From assembly GCF_016812035.1 (NCBI RefSeq), contig NZ_CP069178.1, positions 744,001 to 808,000 of the forward strand: a DNA stretch of 64,000 nt. Reading direction: 5' to 3'. Every line of letters starts with the position of its first letter. Positions within the stretch are counted from its first letter, which is position 1. Positions 41,869-50,537 of this stretch are shown here, in pieces. The notes beneath the pieces are model-generated. The model was not told the origin of the DNA and did not search any database. It worked only from the letters and a program-made list of their open reading frames with translations. A program made the position numbers and the translations under genes. Source of the stretch: Bulleidia sp. zg-1006 (GTDB lineage: Bacteria; Bacillota_I; Bacilli_A; Erysipelotrichales; Erysipelotrichaceae).

Positions 41869-42015
41869 CTTCTCCTTATGTAGAGTCATTTTTCTAAGAC
41901 GCTTGCTATATTTCATAACTTCCAATTTTTCAGGATGCTTGCGCTTATTTCTTGTCGTGATATAGTCTTCTTCACCACATTCTGAGCAGACTAAGATGAC
42001 ATTTTCTCTTGCCAT
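41863..42015 (-). CDS. rpmG: Ribosomal protein L33
   Basis: The 50-aa L33 reads MARENVILVCSECGEEDY, then NKRKHPEKLEVMKYSKRLRKMTLHKEKK. The first CxxC is present, but the second pair (CxxC in zinc-bound forms) is replaced by S-K-R-L, so it has half a zinc ribbon. The start at 42015 has AGGAGGTG upstream. A longer frame to 42072 lacks a ribosome-binding site. A terminator overlaps the stop. Confidence 0.94.
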   Translation of the reverse strand: MARENVILVCSECGEEDYITTRNKRKHPEKLEVMKYSKRLRKMTLHKEKK

Positions 42016-42113
42016 GATACACCTCCTGGTCTTCGCTAGAAGATTATAACATAGATTTCTATTAGTGGACAAATAAATGAAATAGTGGAAAAATACTTTC
42101 TAGGAGGACACAG

Positions 42114-43190
42114 ATGAAACGAACTGAAACAAGACCAATCTACGTGGGCTCTGTCCAAATTGGTGGTCAAAATAAGTGTGTTTTACAATCCATGACAAAT
42201 GTTTCAACCCATGATGTTGAAGCCAGTATCAAACAAATCAATGAATTAGCTGAAGCTGGATGTGAGATTGTTCGTCTAGCTGTTTTAAATGAAAAAGATG
42301 CTGAGAAAATTGGTGAAATCAAAGCTGGAACAACTGTACCATTAGTGGCTGATATTCATTTTAATCACAAACTTGCCCTCACTTGTTTGGATTTAGGGAT
42401 TGATGCGATTCGCATCAATCCCGGTAATATTGGTGCTAAAGAAAATGTAGAAGCCGTGGTTAAAAAATGTCAAGAAAGACATGTACCAATTCGTATTGGC
42501 ATAAATTCCGGTTCCATTGAAAGAGAACTATTGGAAAAATATGGTGGTCCTTGTTCGGAGGCTATGCTAGAAAGTGCTGATAAACATATTAAAATTTTAG
42601 AAGATTTAGACTTTAAAGATATTTGTTTATCGTTTAAGTCCTCGAATGTGGCTTTAACCATTGAGGTTTATGAAAAAGCATCCCGAAAATACCCTTATCC
42701 TTTGCATTTAGGGCTTACTGAAGCAGGAGGTTTCCGTGATTCATCCATTAAATCATCGGCCGCCTTGGGAGCTCTTCTTTACCGGGGAATTGGTGATACA
42801 ATGCGTGTTTCTGTTTCTGCCCCACCCATTGAAGAACTTTATATCGGCAAACAATTATTAAAGAGTTTTAAATTGATAGAAGATGTACCGGATTTAATCG
42901 CTTGTCCAACTTGTGGTCGTATTCAATATGATATGTTACCACTGGTGAAAGAGATGGAAGACTATTTAAAAGACTTACAAGCCAATATCACTGTCGCGGT
43001 TATGGGCTGTCCTGTTAATGGTATCCAAGAAGCCTCTAGGGCAGATATTGGGGTTGCTGGTGGTGTCAAGCATGGTCTTATCTTCCGTAAAGGAGAAGTC
43101 ATTCGGAAAGTTCCTCAAGCAGAACTACGGGATACCTTGATTGAAGAAATTAATAAACTAGTACAAGAAAAGCTTAGTCAATCCAACTAA
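42114..43190 (+). CDS. ispG: 4-hydroxy-3-methylbut-2-en-1-yl diphosphate synthase IspG
   Basis: The 358-aa iron-sulfur enzyme performs the penultimate step of the MEP isoprenoid pathway. It has the N-terminal TIM-barrel segment VGSVQIGGQNKCVLQSMTN with Cys, RINPGNIG, GLTEAGGFRDSSIKSS, and the [4Fe-4S] ligands in CPTCGRIQYD and GCPVNGIQEASRADIG. GGAGG stands just before the ATG. Its 3' end overlaps the convergent helicase gene by four bases. ispH lies 1.4 kb away on the same strand. Confidence 0.97.
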   Translation: MKRTETRPIYVGSVQIGGQNKCVLQSMTNVSTHDVEASIKQINELAEAGCEIVRLAVLNEKDAEKIGEIKAGTTVPLVADIHFNHKLALTCLDLGIDAIRINPGNIGAKENVEAVVKKCQERHVPIRIGINSGSIERELLEKYGGPCSEAMLESADKHIKILEDLDFKDICLSFKSSNVALTIEVYEKASRKYPYPLHLGLTEAGGFRDSSIKSSAALGALLYRGIGDTMRVSVSAPPIEELYIGKQLLKSFKLIEDVPDLIACPTCGRIQYDMLPLVKEMEDYLKDLQANITVAVMGCPVNGIQEASRADIGVAGGVKHGLIFRKGEVIRKVPQAELRDTLIEEINKLVQEKLSQSN

Positions 43191-43198
43191 GCTTTTTC
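43170..43198. terminator. Bidirectional terminator at the ispG/helicase junction
   Basis: AAGCTTAGT and ACTAAGCTT pair over 9 bp around a 7-base loop. T runs flank it on both strands. It contains both stop codons, which themselves overlap. Confidence 0.85.
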
Positions 43199-44557
43199 AT
43201 TGCCATCTCTTAGCTCTTTCGCTCTTTGTTTATAACGAGCCTTCTTTTCTTCTTTAATCTTGGAACGAATAAAATCTCTCTTTTTACGACGATAGAGTTT
43301 ATCAATTTCCGCTTCTCTTTTCTTTTTATAACCAGGTTTAACCTTCCTCTTTTTCTTGGTCATCATTTTAGCAATCTGTTTCTGCATTTCCGTATCTTTT
43401 TTTGCTCGACGTTGACCATAAGGACGAAGGTCTTGCCAATTATGGTGATGGAAACGGCGGTGTTTAAATGGAATACCTTGTTTCATTAAAGAACGAATAG
43501 CTTCATCATCTTGCTCATGGTACAATGCGTAACAAGTACCGGATAGTCCTGCTCGACCGGTTCGACCAGCACGATGAATGTAGTATTCTAAATCATTAGG
43601 AAAGCCACAAGAAATAACAAAACCAACTTCACCAATATCCATACCACGGGCTGCCAAATCTGTCGCAATCACATATTCATATTGTGATTGGGTAATTTGT
43701 TTCATGGCTTGTTTACGTTCACGTGAACTTAAATCACCATGCAATTCAGTTAATTTAACACCATGGTCACGCAATTCTTGGGCAATCTCATGCGCTTCTT
43801 TCCGCGAATTCGCAAATATTAAACAGACGTAAGGATTAAAGCCGGGCATAATCTTTAAAATGGTTTCGGCATAGCTTCTGTGGTAACAAGGCACTAACAC
43901 ATGCTCAATATTCTTATTATTGGATTGATGTTTACCAATTTCAATGGTAATTGGATGATGCATATACTTCCTAATAAAAGGCTTTAACTGGTTTGGTAAA
44001 GTAGCTGAAAATGACAACATTTGTACATCATTCATTCGCGAAACAATCGCATCCACGTCCGCTAAGAAACCAAACTCCAGAGTCATGTCGGCTTCATCCA
44101 CAACCATTACTTTCGCTTTATCTAAACGCAAAGAATTATCTTCTAAAAATAAATCCCTCAACCGACCTGGTGTACCAATCACAACATGCGGTTGTTGTAG
44201 TTGAAACTTCTTACTATCTCTTGCCCGCTCCTTACCACCCACAACAGCACTAATGCGAATGCTTGGAAAATAAGCTTCCACTTCTTTTGCCATCGCATAA
44301 ATTTGATAAGCCAGTTCACGCGTAGGCGCTGTAATCACGGCTTGGACATAATCGCTGGCAACATCAATTTTTTCAAAAATAGGCACTAAAAACGCATGTG
44401 TCTTACCGGAGCCTGTTTCGGATAGACCAATTATATCTTTCCCTTGCAATGATAAAGGAATGACTTCCTCTTGAATGGCAGTCATTTCTTTAAAATGTTT
44501 ATCCCTCAACCATTGTTTTAATGGTTCTTGTATGTGTAAATCTTCAAACTTTTTCAT
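43187..44557 (-). CDS. DEAD-box RNA helicase
   Basis: The 456-aa helicase has a Q motif (FKEMTAIQEEVIPLSLQ), ETGSGKTHAF (motif I, about 46), PTRELAYQIYAM, TPGRLRDL, DEAD as VVDEADMT, SFSATLP, ATDLAARGMDI and HRAGRTGR, followed by a very basic C-terminal tail (about 370-456, rich in KKKRK). It resembles the CshB-type RNA helicases used in cold adaptation and ribosome or mRNA maturation. The start at 44557 has AGGTGAT upstream; longer frames have no ribosome-binding site. Confidence 0.92.
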   Translation of the reverse strand: MKKFEDLHIQEPLKQWLRDKHFKEMTAIQEEVIPLSLQGKDIIGLSETGSGKTHAFLVPIFEKIDVASDYVQAVITAPTRELAYQIYAMAKEVEAYFPSIRISAVVGGKERARDSKKFQLQQPHVVIGTPGRLRDLFLEDNSLRLDKAKVMVVDEADMTLEFGFLADVDAIVSRMNDVQMLSFSATLPNQLKPFIRKYMHHPITIEIGKHQSNNKNIEHVLVPCYHRSYAETILKIMPGFNPYVCLIFANSRKEAHEIAQELRDHGVKLTELHGDLSSRERKQAMKQITQSQYEYVIATDLAARGMDIGEVGFVISCGFPNDLEYYIHRAGRTGRAGLSGTCYALYHEQDDEAIRSLMKQGIPFKHRRFHHHNWQDLRPYGQRRAKKDTEMQKQIAKMMTKKKRKVKPGYKKKREAEIDKLYRRKKRDFIRSKIKEEKKARYKQRAKELRDGNEKA

Positions 44558-44612
44558 ATAATCACCTATAATAAGTATAAAGGGAGCCAACAAAATAAGA
44601 AAGGAATAAGGC

Positions 44613-45515
44613 ATGAAAATTATTTCTGTTCAACCAAGAGGATATTGTCATGGTGTTATACGAGCCATTCGTTTAGCCCAAAAAACTAAAGAGAAATACC
44701 CAAATACTCCAATTACGATTTTAGGCATGTTGGTTCATAACCAACACGTTGTGGATGTATTAGCCGAAAGTGGTATGCAAACCATTGAAGATAAAAACCA
44801 AGACCGTCTTTCTTTATTAGATAAAATTCAAGAAGGAATTGTTCTATTTACAGCCCATGGTGTTTCACCGGCTGTTTATCAAAAAGCCAAAGAAAAAGGT
44901 CTACAAGTTGTCGATGCGACCTGTCCGGATGTTTTAAAAACCCATGAATTAATTAAAGACTATGCAGATGATGTCATTTATTTAGGTAAGAAGAACCATC
45001 CCGAATCCGAAGGAACAGTCGGTTTATCCAAGCGGGTTCATTTGGTATCCAATCTTGAAGATTTAAAAGCTTTACAAGATATTGAAATTCATAATCCCAT
45101 TATCACCAATCAAACCACTCTATCTCTTTTAGATTTACAAGACTTAATTGAAGCTTGCTTAAAGCAATACCCAAATGCAAAAGTCGTAAGAGAAATATGC
45201 CCTGCCACAAGGTTACGCCAAGAAGCAATTTTAAATTTAGAAGCCGATGCTTTGTATGTGGTGGGAGATGTTCGTTCTAATAACAGCAATCAACTAGCAA
45301 TTATTGCTCGTAAGATTGGTATTCCTTTTGTAAAAATGATTTCTTCGGTCAATGACATTCAAGAAAGTGAACTCATTGGTAAGGAAAGGATTGCCATCAC
45401 CAGTGGTAGTAGCACACCCAACGCATTAACCAATCAAGTGGTTTCCTTTCTACAGGAGTATGAAAAAACAGGTAAGTTTGAATTACCTGTTGAATTAAAT
45501 CGACAACTTCTTTAA
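44613..45515 (+). CDS. ispH: 4-hydroxy-3-methylbut-2-enyl diphosphate reductase IspH
   Basis: The 300-aa [4Fe-4S] enzyme makes IPP and DMAPP in the last MEP step. Three cluster cysteines are in RGYCHGVIRAI, DATCPDV and REICPATRLRQ; active-site motifs include GMLVHNQHVV, TAHGVSP, KKNHPESEGT and TSGSSTPNALT. AAGGAATAAGGC leads into the ATG. It is divergent from the helicase and its last 21 bases overlap the convergent pseudouridine synthase gene. Confidence 0.96.
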   Translation: MKIISVQPRGYCHGVIRAIRLAQKTKEKYPNTPITILGMLVHNQHVVDVLAESGMQTIEDKNQDRLSLLDKIQEGIVLFTAHGVSPAVYQKAKEKGLQVVDATCPDVLKTHELIKDYADDVIYLGKKNHPESEGTVGLSKRVHLVSNLEDLKALQDIEIHNPIITNQTTLSLLDLQDLIEACLKQYPNAKVVREICPATRLRQEAILNLEADALYVVGDVRSNNSNQLAIIARKIGIPFVKMISSVNDIQESELIGKERIAITSGSSTPNALTNQVVSFLQEYEKTGKFELPVELNRQLL

Positions 45516-46190
45516 ATCTTCAATTTCTTCTTTACTTAGGGGGCGGTATTCCCCTTTTTTTAGTGTTTCATCTAAAATTAAATTCTTCATGCGAATGCGT
45601 TTTAAATACATGACTTTATTGCCAAGAGAGAGAAAGATATTCTTAATCTCATGGTATTTTCCTTCTTGAACAACGATGGTACAGCTTCTCTCATCTAAGA
45701 TATGCAGCTTAGCTCCTTTGTATGAAATATCTCGATATTCAACCCCCTTTTCAATAGCTTTTATATCTTCTTTACTTAAAGGTGATTGATGTTCAACATA
45801 ATATTCTTTCTCAACGTGTTTCTTAGGTGAGAGTAATTCATGTGCCAAAGGACCATCATTCATAATTAGAAGTAGACCTTCTGTATCTTTATCCAATCTC
45901 CCACAAGGAAATAAACCTTTATAGTCAGGCACTAGTTCCAATACTGTTGGATCATGTCTTCCTTCGGTGGCGGATATATACCCTGCTGGTTTATGCAACA
46001 TAAAATAATAATGTTCAGAATACGCTAATTCTTCGCCATCAATCGTGATGACATCTTGATTAGGATCAACTGCCCTACCGGCAGCTAAAACTACTTCACC
46101 ATTAACACAAACCCTTCCCTTTTTAACCATATTCTTTACTTGTGTACGACTACCCACACTTGCATTGGCTAAAACTCGATCCAAACGCAT
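45495..46190 (-). CDS. Pseudouridine synthase, RsuA/RluB family
   Basis: The 231-aa enzyme has an S4 RNA-binding domain (MRLDRVLANASVGSRTQ and KGRVCVNGE) and the catalytic domain with GRLDKDTEGLLLIMNDG, whose Asp attacks the uridine, then HELLSPKKHVEKEYYV and VQEGKYHEIKNIFLSLG. It modifies rRNA (16S U516-like or 23S); the exact site cannot be told. The start at 46190 shares one base with the flippase stop (TAATG), with GGAGAG upstream, so they are translationally coupled. Confidence 0.92.
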   Translation of the reverse strand: MRLDRVLANASVGSRTQVKNMVKKGRVCVNGEVVLAAGRAVDPNQDVITIDGEELAYSEHYYFMLHKPAGYISATEGRHDPTVLELVPDYKGLFPCGRLDKDTEGLLLIMNDGPLAHELLSPKKHVEKEYYVEHQSPLSKEDIKAIEKGVEYRDISYKGAKLHILDERSCTIVVQEGKYHEIKNIFLSLGNKVMYLKRIRMKNLILDETLKKGEYRPLSKEEIEDLKKLSI

Positions 46191-47836
46191 TAAGCTCTCC
46201 TTATCATACGATTTAAAAGCAATTTTAAAGAACGGTGGAAAGTAACTTGAACTAGACGTAACCATTCTGTTAAAGCAAAATAGATTGCCATAGCCATCAT
46301 AGAAACCCCAATAAACAAAATCAGTGCTACCGCTCTTGAATAATGAACAAAATCAAAACCAACTAACTTCAATAAGTAATAAGGGATATTCATAATAATT
46401 GAAATGAGTAAAATCTTGAGGAAGCGTCTTAATAAAACTTTCCATTGTAATTTAGAATAAGCAGTTATCTTATAAAAGCCTAAGAAGAAAATCGCAAAAC
46501 CAGATACATAGCTTGAAATAATCGCTCCTGTATACCCAAATAAAGCCGTTAATGGATAAAAGGAAATGAGCTTAACCAGAAAGCCTATACCTAAATAACC
46601 AATACAGGTTTTTCGAAAACGTAATGTTAATAAAATAGAAGTCATCAAAGGCGTTAAGGTAGATGTAAAAGCTAATATACCAGCTTGTCTTAAAGCCACT
46701 TGACCATACACCAATTCACCGCCACCATACATAATGTAATACACAGCTCTGGATTGAAAAAATAAAACCGAGCTGACAGGTATCGCAAAAAAGAAGGTAA
46801 CGTCAAAAGCATCCATTAAATATTTACGCATTTCCTTCCAATTTTGGTTTTCTAAAGCGGCGGTCACAAAAGGAATAATACCCGCACTAAAGCCACTAGC
46901 AACCACTTGTGGAATAGAAGTTAACTTATCACAATTGGTTTGAATAATGGAATAAATTAACGTAGCCGTATTATGATTCATCCCTAAGCTTTGATTCACA
47001 GATACAAATAAATTGGTGTTCACCAGAATTTGTGAATTCCCTAAAATGGCGGTCACAAAGAATGGAATAGCGTACATTAAAAACTCTTTTAAAATAATCT
47101 TGTAGGAAACCGCTTCTCTTTCTTGCCTTTTAGCCAAACGAGCAATTCTTTTATTCCGTTTGGTATCAAAATAGGCAAAATAGAAAATGGCTAAAATAGC
47201 TCCTAAACTGGTTCCTATTACAGAAGCATAAGCACCAAAGCTGCGATGCATCTTAAAAACATAAACACCAATCATCGAAGCCGCTAAGATAAAAGCAACT
47301 CTCCCTACCTGTTCTAAAACTTGTGAACCGGCATAGGCACGCATTTCTTTTAAACCTTGGTAATACCCACGGTAACTATACAAAATCGGTACAATGAATA
47401 AAGCTAAGGCTAATAAAGAGAATACATTTTGCATGGTCTTTAGTTCCCAAGCGCTAATATTTCCTCCCCCTAAAGCCCTTGTAGCTAAAGGAGCTGACAT
47501 CAAAAAGAAAAACATTGCCATCACAAAACCAGATGCCATTAAAATTCCAGTTCCTAAGCGACGCACTAACATTACCGTCTTATAGTCTTCCTTAGCATAA
47601 TATTTCGCTACTAAAGCCGCTATCGCAAAGGGAATACCGGAGCCGGAAATTTGTAGTAATAAAGCGTAATAATCATAGGAAGCTGAAAAGAATACCATGT
47701 TCTGTTGACCAACAATTTCTTTAAATGGAATGATATAAAACAAACCAATTAATTTCGCAATGAAAATACCGGCCGTGGATGTTAAGGAACCAGCTAAAAA
47801 TGATTGACCAACTTCTTTTTTTAATTTTTCACTCAT
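46190..47836 (-). CDS. MurJ/SpoVB-like lipid flippase
   Basis: The 548-aa polytopic protein has about 14 TM helices and belongs to the MVF/MATE-type polysaccharide flippases. Family-like parts are SFLAGSLTSTAGIFIAKLIGLFY, LQISGSGIPFAIAALVAKY and QVVASGFSAGIIPFVTAAL. It may flip lipid II (as YtgP/MurJ) or another glycolipid. RBS GAGGGG precedes the ATG. It lies 11 bases after a lipoprotein gene and upstream of the pseudouridine synthase, all in one direction. Confidence 0.88.
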   Translation of the reverse strand: MSEKLKKEVGQSFLAGSLTSTAGIFIAKLIGLFYIIPFKEIVGQQNMVFFSASYDYYALLLQISGSGIPFAIAALVAKYYAKEDYKTVMLVRRLGTGILMASGFVMAMFFFLMSAPLATRALGGGNISAWELKTMQNVFSLLALALFIVPILYSYRGYYQGLKEMRAYAGSQVLEQVGRVAFILAASMIGVYVFKMHRSFGAYASVIGTSLGAILAIFYFAYFDTKRNKRIARLAKRQEREAVSYKIILKEFLMYAIPFFVTAILGNSQILVNTNLFVSVNQSLGMNHNTATLIYSIIQTNCDKLTSIPQVVASGFSAGIIPFVTAALENQNWKEMRKYLMDAFDVTFFFAIPVSSVLFFQSRAVYYIMYGGGELVYGQVALRQAGILAFTSTLTPLMTSILLTLRFRKTCIGYLGIGFLVKLISFYPLTALFGYTGAIISSYVSGFAIFFLGFYKITAYSKLQWKVLLRRFLKILLISIIMNIPYYLLKLVGFDFVHYSRAVALILFIGVSMMAMAIYFALTEWLRLVQVTFHRSLKLLLNRMIRRA

Positions 47837-47847
47837 TCTTCAACCCC

Positions 47848-48342
47848 TCATTGAATTTCTAAGTGGATAAATTCTCTTTGAATTTCACCGGTATAATCTT
47901 TAAATTCAACCAATATATCCACTTGGATTTTCTTTTCTTTTGCTTCTCCAGAGACCACAATTCCCTTCACATAGCCCTTTTCTTTATTCACTTGATTAGG
48001 AATTAAGGAACTTGGTTTATCAAAGATACCAGAACTTGGCATCATTTTTTTATTCTGAGCGTATGGAACACCCTTTTCAACCGCCATCACCACCACTTGA
48101 TTCATTTCTACCCTTGCGTGATCGATAAAAATATAGTACACATAACTACCATCTTCTCTTTTAACCATTTCACTTGAAGTAGAAAAGTATGACGACTTAG
48201 TTTTGAAATTACTATAACTTTCCACCATATTATAATGAATTTTATAGGATTCCATTTTTAAATTTTTCGTTTCATCTTTATGACAGGCTTGTAAGCAACT
48301 TATCAGCAACAAGAGCACCAGCCAACTTATCTTTTTACGCAT
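47848..48342 (-). CDS. Lipoprotein of unknown function
   Basis: The 164-aa protein has a lipoprotein signal with lipobox LQAC at about residue 20 (MRKKISWLVLLLLISCLQAC). The mature part is beta-rich with EDGSYVYYIFIDHARVEMN and IQVDILVEFKDYTGEIQ; I recognise no family. It should be anchored on the outer membrane face. There is no ribosome-binding site; TATAAT ends seven bases before the ATG, so the message may be leaderless. It is followed by the flippase gene, probably in the same transcript. Confidence 0.68.
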   Translation of the reverse strand: MRKKISWLVLLLLISCLQACHKDETKNLKMESYKIHYNMVESYSNFKTKSSYFSTSSEMVKREDGSYVYYIFIDHARVEMNQVVVMAVEKGVPYAQNKKMMPSSGIFDKPSSLIPNQVNKEKGYVKGIVVSGEAKEKKIQVDILVEFKDYTGEIQREFIHLEIQ

Positions 48343-48349
48343 ATACTAA

Positions 48350-48355
48350 ATTATA
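48350..48355 (-). promoter_or_regulatory. -10 box for a leaderless lipoprotein gene
   Basis: TATAAT is followed by TTAGTAT and the ATG at 48342. There is no convincing -35. The intergenic 48356-48493 shows no other feature. Confidence 0.5.
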
Positions 48356-48493
48356 CCTTAAATTCACCAATATAGTTGATTGGATTAAAACAGAAGGCAT
48401 TATAAATTTTATGCGTTATTATGAAAATACAGTTTATCTCCATACGCATTTCTCATTCTAACAAATTGCTTTATATTAAATACCACTGTATTG

Positions 48494-48521
48494 AAAAAGA
48501 TGAATTTTTAAAATTCATCTT
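48494..48521 (-). terminator. Terminator of trmK
   Basis: AAGATGAATTT and AAATTCATCTT form an 11-bp stem around a 3-base loop, with TTTT after it on the minus strand. It overlaps the last codons and stop of trmK. Confidence 0.85.
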
Positions 48522-49173
48522 CAAATTTCTTTATATATTCCTTGTAGTAAGAAATACGTTTCTTTAATTGTTCATCATGGCTTAAAGATAAAATCTTTTC
48601 TGTTTTTTTTATTTCATTTTCAAACCATTCTTTTGCGATTAAATCTTTCTTCTTTTTCAAATAAGGACCAATGAAGACATCCTCTTCTTGATACTCGCTT
48701 TCACCTGTATAGTAAACAAAAATTGAAAGATAATAAAACTTACGATCATACACCACCCATTCTTCTTGAATCGAAAAACCATGCTCAAATAACCATTTTC
48801 TTAGTTCTTCATAACCACGATTCACCTGTAAAAGAATTTGCTTGTACCCTTTCGCTTTAGCCAATTCACTTGCAAGAATATGAATAGCCCTTTGACCGCC
48901 CATACCAGCAATGATAATTCCTTGCGTATCTTCTGGTACTTTCGCTAATCCATCACTTAAAATCGTTTGAATAACATCTTCATAACCAAAGTATTTAATA
49001 TTATCCTTAGCAATTGCTAAAGGACCTTTCGCAATATCGCAAGCATAAACCTTCTTAGCAATTCCGTCCCTCATTAAATCAATGGACAAAAAAGCATGAT
49101 CACAGCCAATATCCGCTATGACCAAGCCCTTTTGAACATGATGTTTTATCTTTTTTAAACGCTTTGAAATCAT
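48508..49173 (-). CDS. trmK: tRNA (adenine(22)-N1)-methyltransferase TrmK
   Basis: The 221-aa SAM-dependent enzyme methylates A22 of tRNA. It has the SAM motif [16 protein letters not shown] (residues about 18-33), [23 protein letters not shown] and [14 protein letters not shown], then a C-terminal coiled-coil. Its ATG overlaps the rpoD stop (AAATGA), the classical rpoD-trmK coupling of Firmicutes. Confidence 0.94.
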   Translation of the reverse strand: MISKRLKKIKHHVQKGLVIADIGCDHAFLSIDLMRDGIAKKVYACDIAKGPLAIAKDNIKYFGYEDVIQTILSDGLAKVPEDTQGIIIAGMGGQRAIHILASELAKAKGYKQILLQVNRGYEELRKWLFEHGFSIQEEWVVYDRKFYYLSIFVYYTGESEYQEEDVFIGPYLKKKKDLIAKEWFENEIKKTEKILSLSHDEQLKKRISYYKEYIKKFEDEF

Positions 49174-50405
49174 TTATCAAAGAAATCCTTTAAACGCTTT
49201 GAACGATTTGGATGTTTTAACTTGCGAAGAGCCTTTGCTTCAATTTGACGAATACGCTCACGTGTTACATTAAATTCACGACCAACTTCTTCTAATGTTC
49301 TTGTACGACCATCATACAACCCAAAGCGCAAACGAAGAACCTTTTCTTCCCTTTCCGTCAAACCGGAAAGAACATCGTTGATTTCATCTTTCAATAATTG
49401 ATTAGAAGCATACTGATCCGGACTTAAAGCATCCTTATCCTCAATGAAATCCCCTAAGTGAGAATCATCTTCTTCCCCAATTGGCGTTTCCAAAGAGACC
49501 GGATCCAAAGCAATCTTTTTGATTTCACGCACTTTGTCTGCCGAAATACCATCCAAGCATTCCGCAATTTCTTCCGGGGTTGGCTCACGGCTTAATTTCT
49601 GTACTAAGCTTCTTTCCACACGCGTTAATTTATTGATGGTTTCTACCATGTGAACAGGAATACGTATTGTTCTAGCTTGATCGGCGATAGCACGTGTGAT
49701 AGCCTGACGAATCCACCAAGTCGCATAAGTAGAGAACTTAAATCCTTTTGTATAATCAAACTTTTCAACCGCTTTAACAAGTCCCATATTTCCTTCTTGA
49801 ATCAAATCCAAGAACTGCATACCACGACCAACATATTTCTTTGCAATTGAAACAACTAAACGCAAGTTAGAAGAAATTAGAATATTACGAGCTTCTTCAT
49901 CACCTTGTTCAATTCGTTTTGCGATTTCCACTTCTTCATAAGCTTTCAATAAAGGAACACGACCAATTTCTTTTAAATACATCTTAACCGAATCACCGGA
50001 TGCACTCGACATATCCGAACGAATCAAGCCATAATGATCTAACGTCGTCTCTTTATCATCTTTTTCTTTATCTACATCATCTAAATCATCGCCTGTGCCT
50101 TCATCCTGATCATTCACTAAAACATGGTCTTCATCTTCTTCAAAGTCTTCTAATTCTTCTTCCGAAGTAACCTCCATCTTTTGTTCATTAAACCAATCCC
50201 ACAAATCATCCATTTCATCATCGCTTAAATCCAAATGTTCTAAAGAAGCAACAACATCCTTTTGTAATAATTCACCTTCTTTTCGATAGGTAGCTTTGTA
50301 TTCTTCTTTTAAATCATCCAATGTTTTTAAATCCATATTTTTTCCCGCTTCTTTCACGGAACTAATCTTTTTCTTCGCTTCAGTCCTCTTCTTTGTTGGC
50401 ATATT
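49170..50405 (-). CDS. rpoD: Primary sigma factor RpoD (SigA)
   Basis: This is the roughly 411-aa vegetative sigma factor. The acidic N-terminal region (residues 30-120) has no full region 1.1. Region 1.2 is [16 protein letters not shown]. Region 2 covers [35 protein letters not shown] and [18 protein letters not shown] (split). Region 4 has [16 protein letters not shown] and [16 protein letters not shown]. It recognises TTGACA/TATAAT, seen throughout the window. The start at 50405 has GGGAGAG upstream; another ATG lies three codons earlier. Confidence 0.97.
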   Translation of the reverse strand, partial: NMPTKKRTEAKKKISSVKEAGKNMDLKTLDDLKEEYKATYRKEGELLQKDVVASLEHLDLSDDEMDDLWDWFNEQKMEVTSEEELEDFEEDEDHVLVNDQDEGTGDDLDDVDKEKDDKETTLDHYGLIRSDMSSASGDSVKMYLKEIGRVPLLKAYEEVEIAKRIEQGDEEARNILISSNLRLVVSIAKKYVGRGMQFLDLIQEGNMGLVKAVEKFDYTKGFKFSTYATWWIRQAITRAIADQARTIRIPVHMVETINKLTRVERSLVQKLSREPTPEEIAECLDGISADKVREIKKIALDPVSLETPIGEEDDSHLGDFIEDKDALSPDQYASNQLLKDEINDVLSGLTEREEKVLRLRFGLYDGRTRTLEEVGREFNVTRERIRQIEAKALRKLKHPNRSKRLKDFFDK

Positions 50406-50501
50406 CTCTCCCATCTATTTTCTTTTTACTTTGTGGGCTTTTTTCTTTTTAAACACAGGTTTCTATTGAATACACTGTCTGTCCTTCTTCCACTTTTGCC
50501 T

Positions 50502-50510
50502 ATTTTACCA
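50502..50510 (-). promoter_or_regulatory. Extended -10 promoter upstream of rpoD
   Basis: TGG TAAAAT on the minus strand is a TG-n extended -10. It lies in the 132 bp between dnaG and rpoD, so rpoD can be expressed apart from dnaG. No -35 is evident. Confidence 0.45.
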
Positions 50511-50537
50511 CAATCTATTCCAATCTGGTAAATGGCT

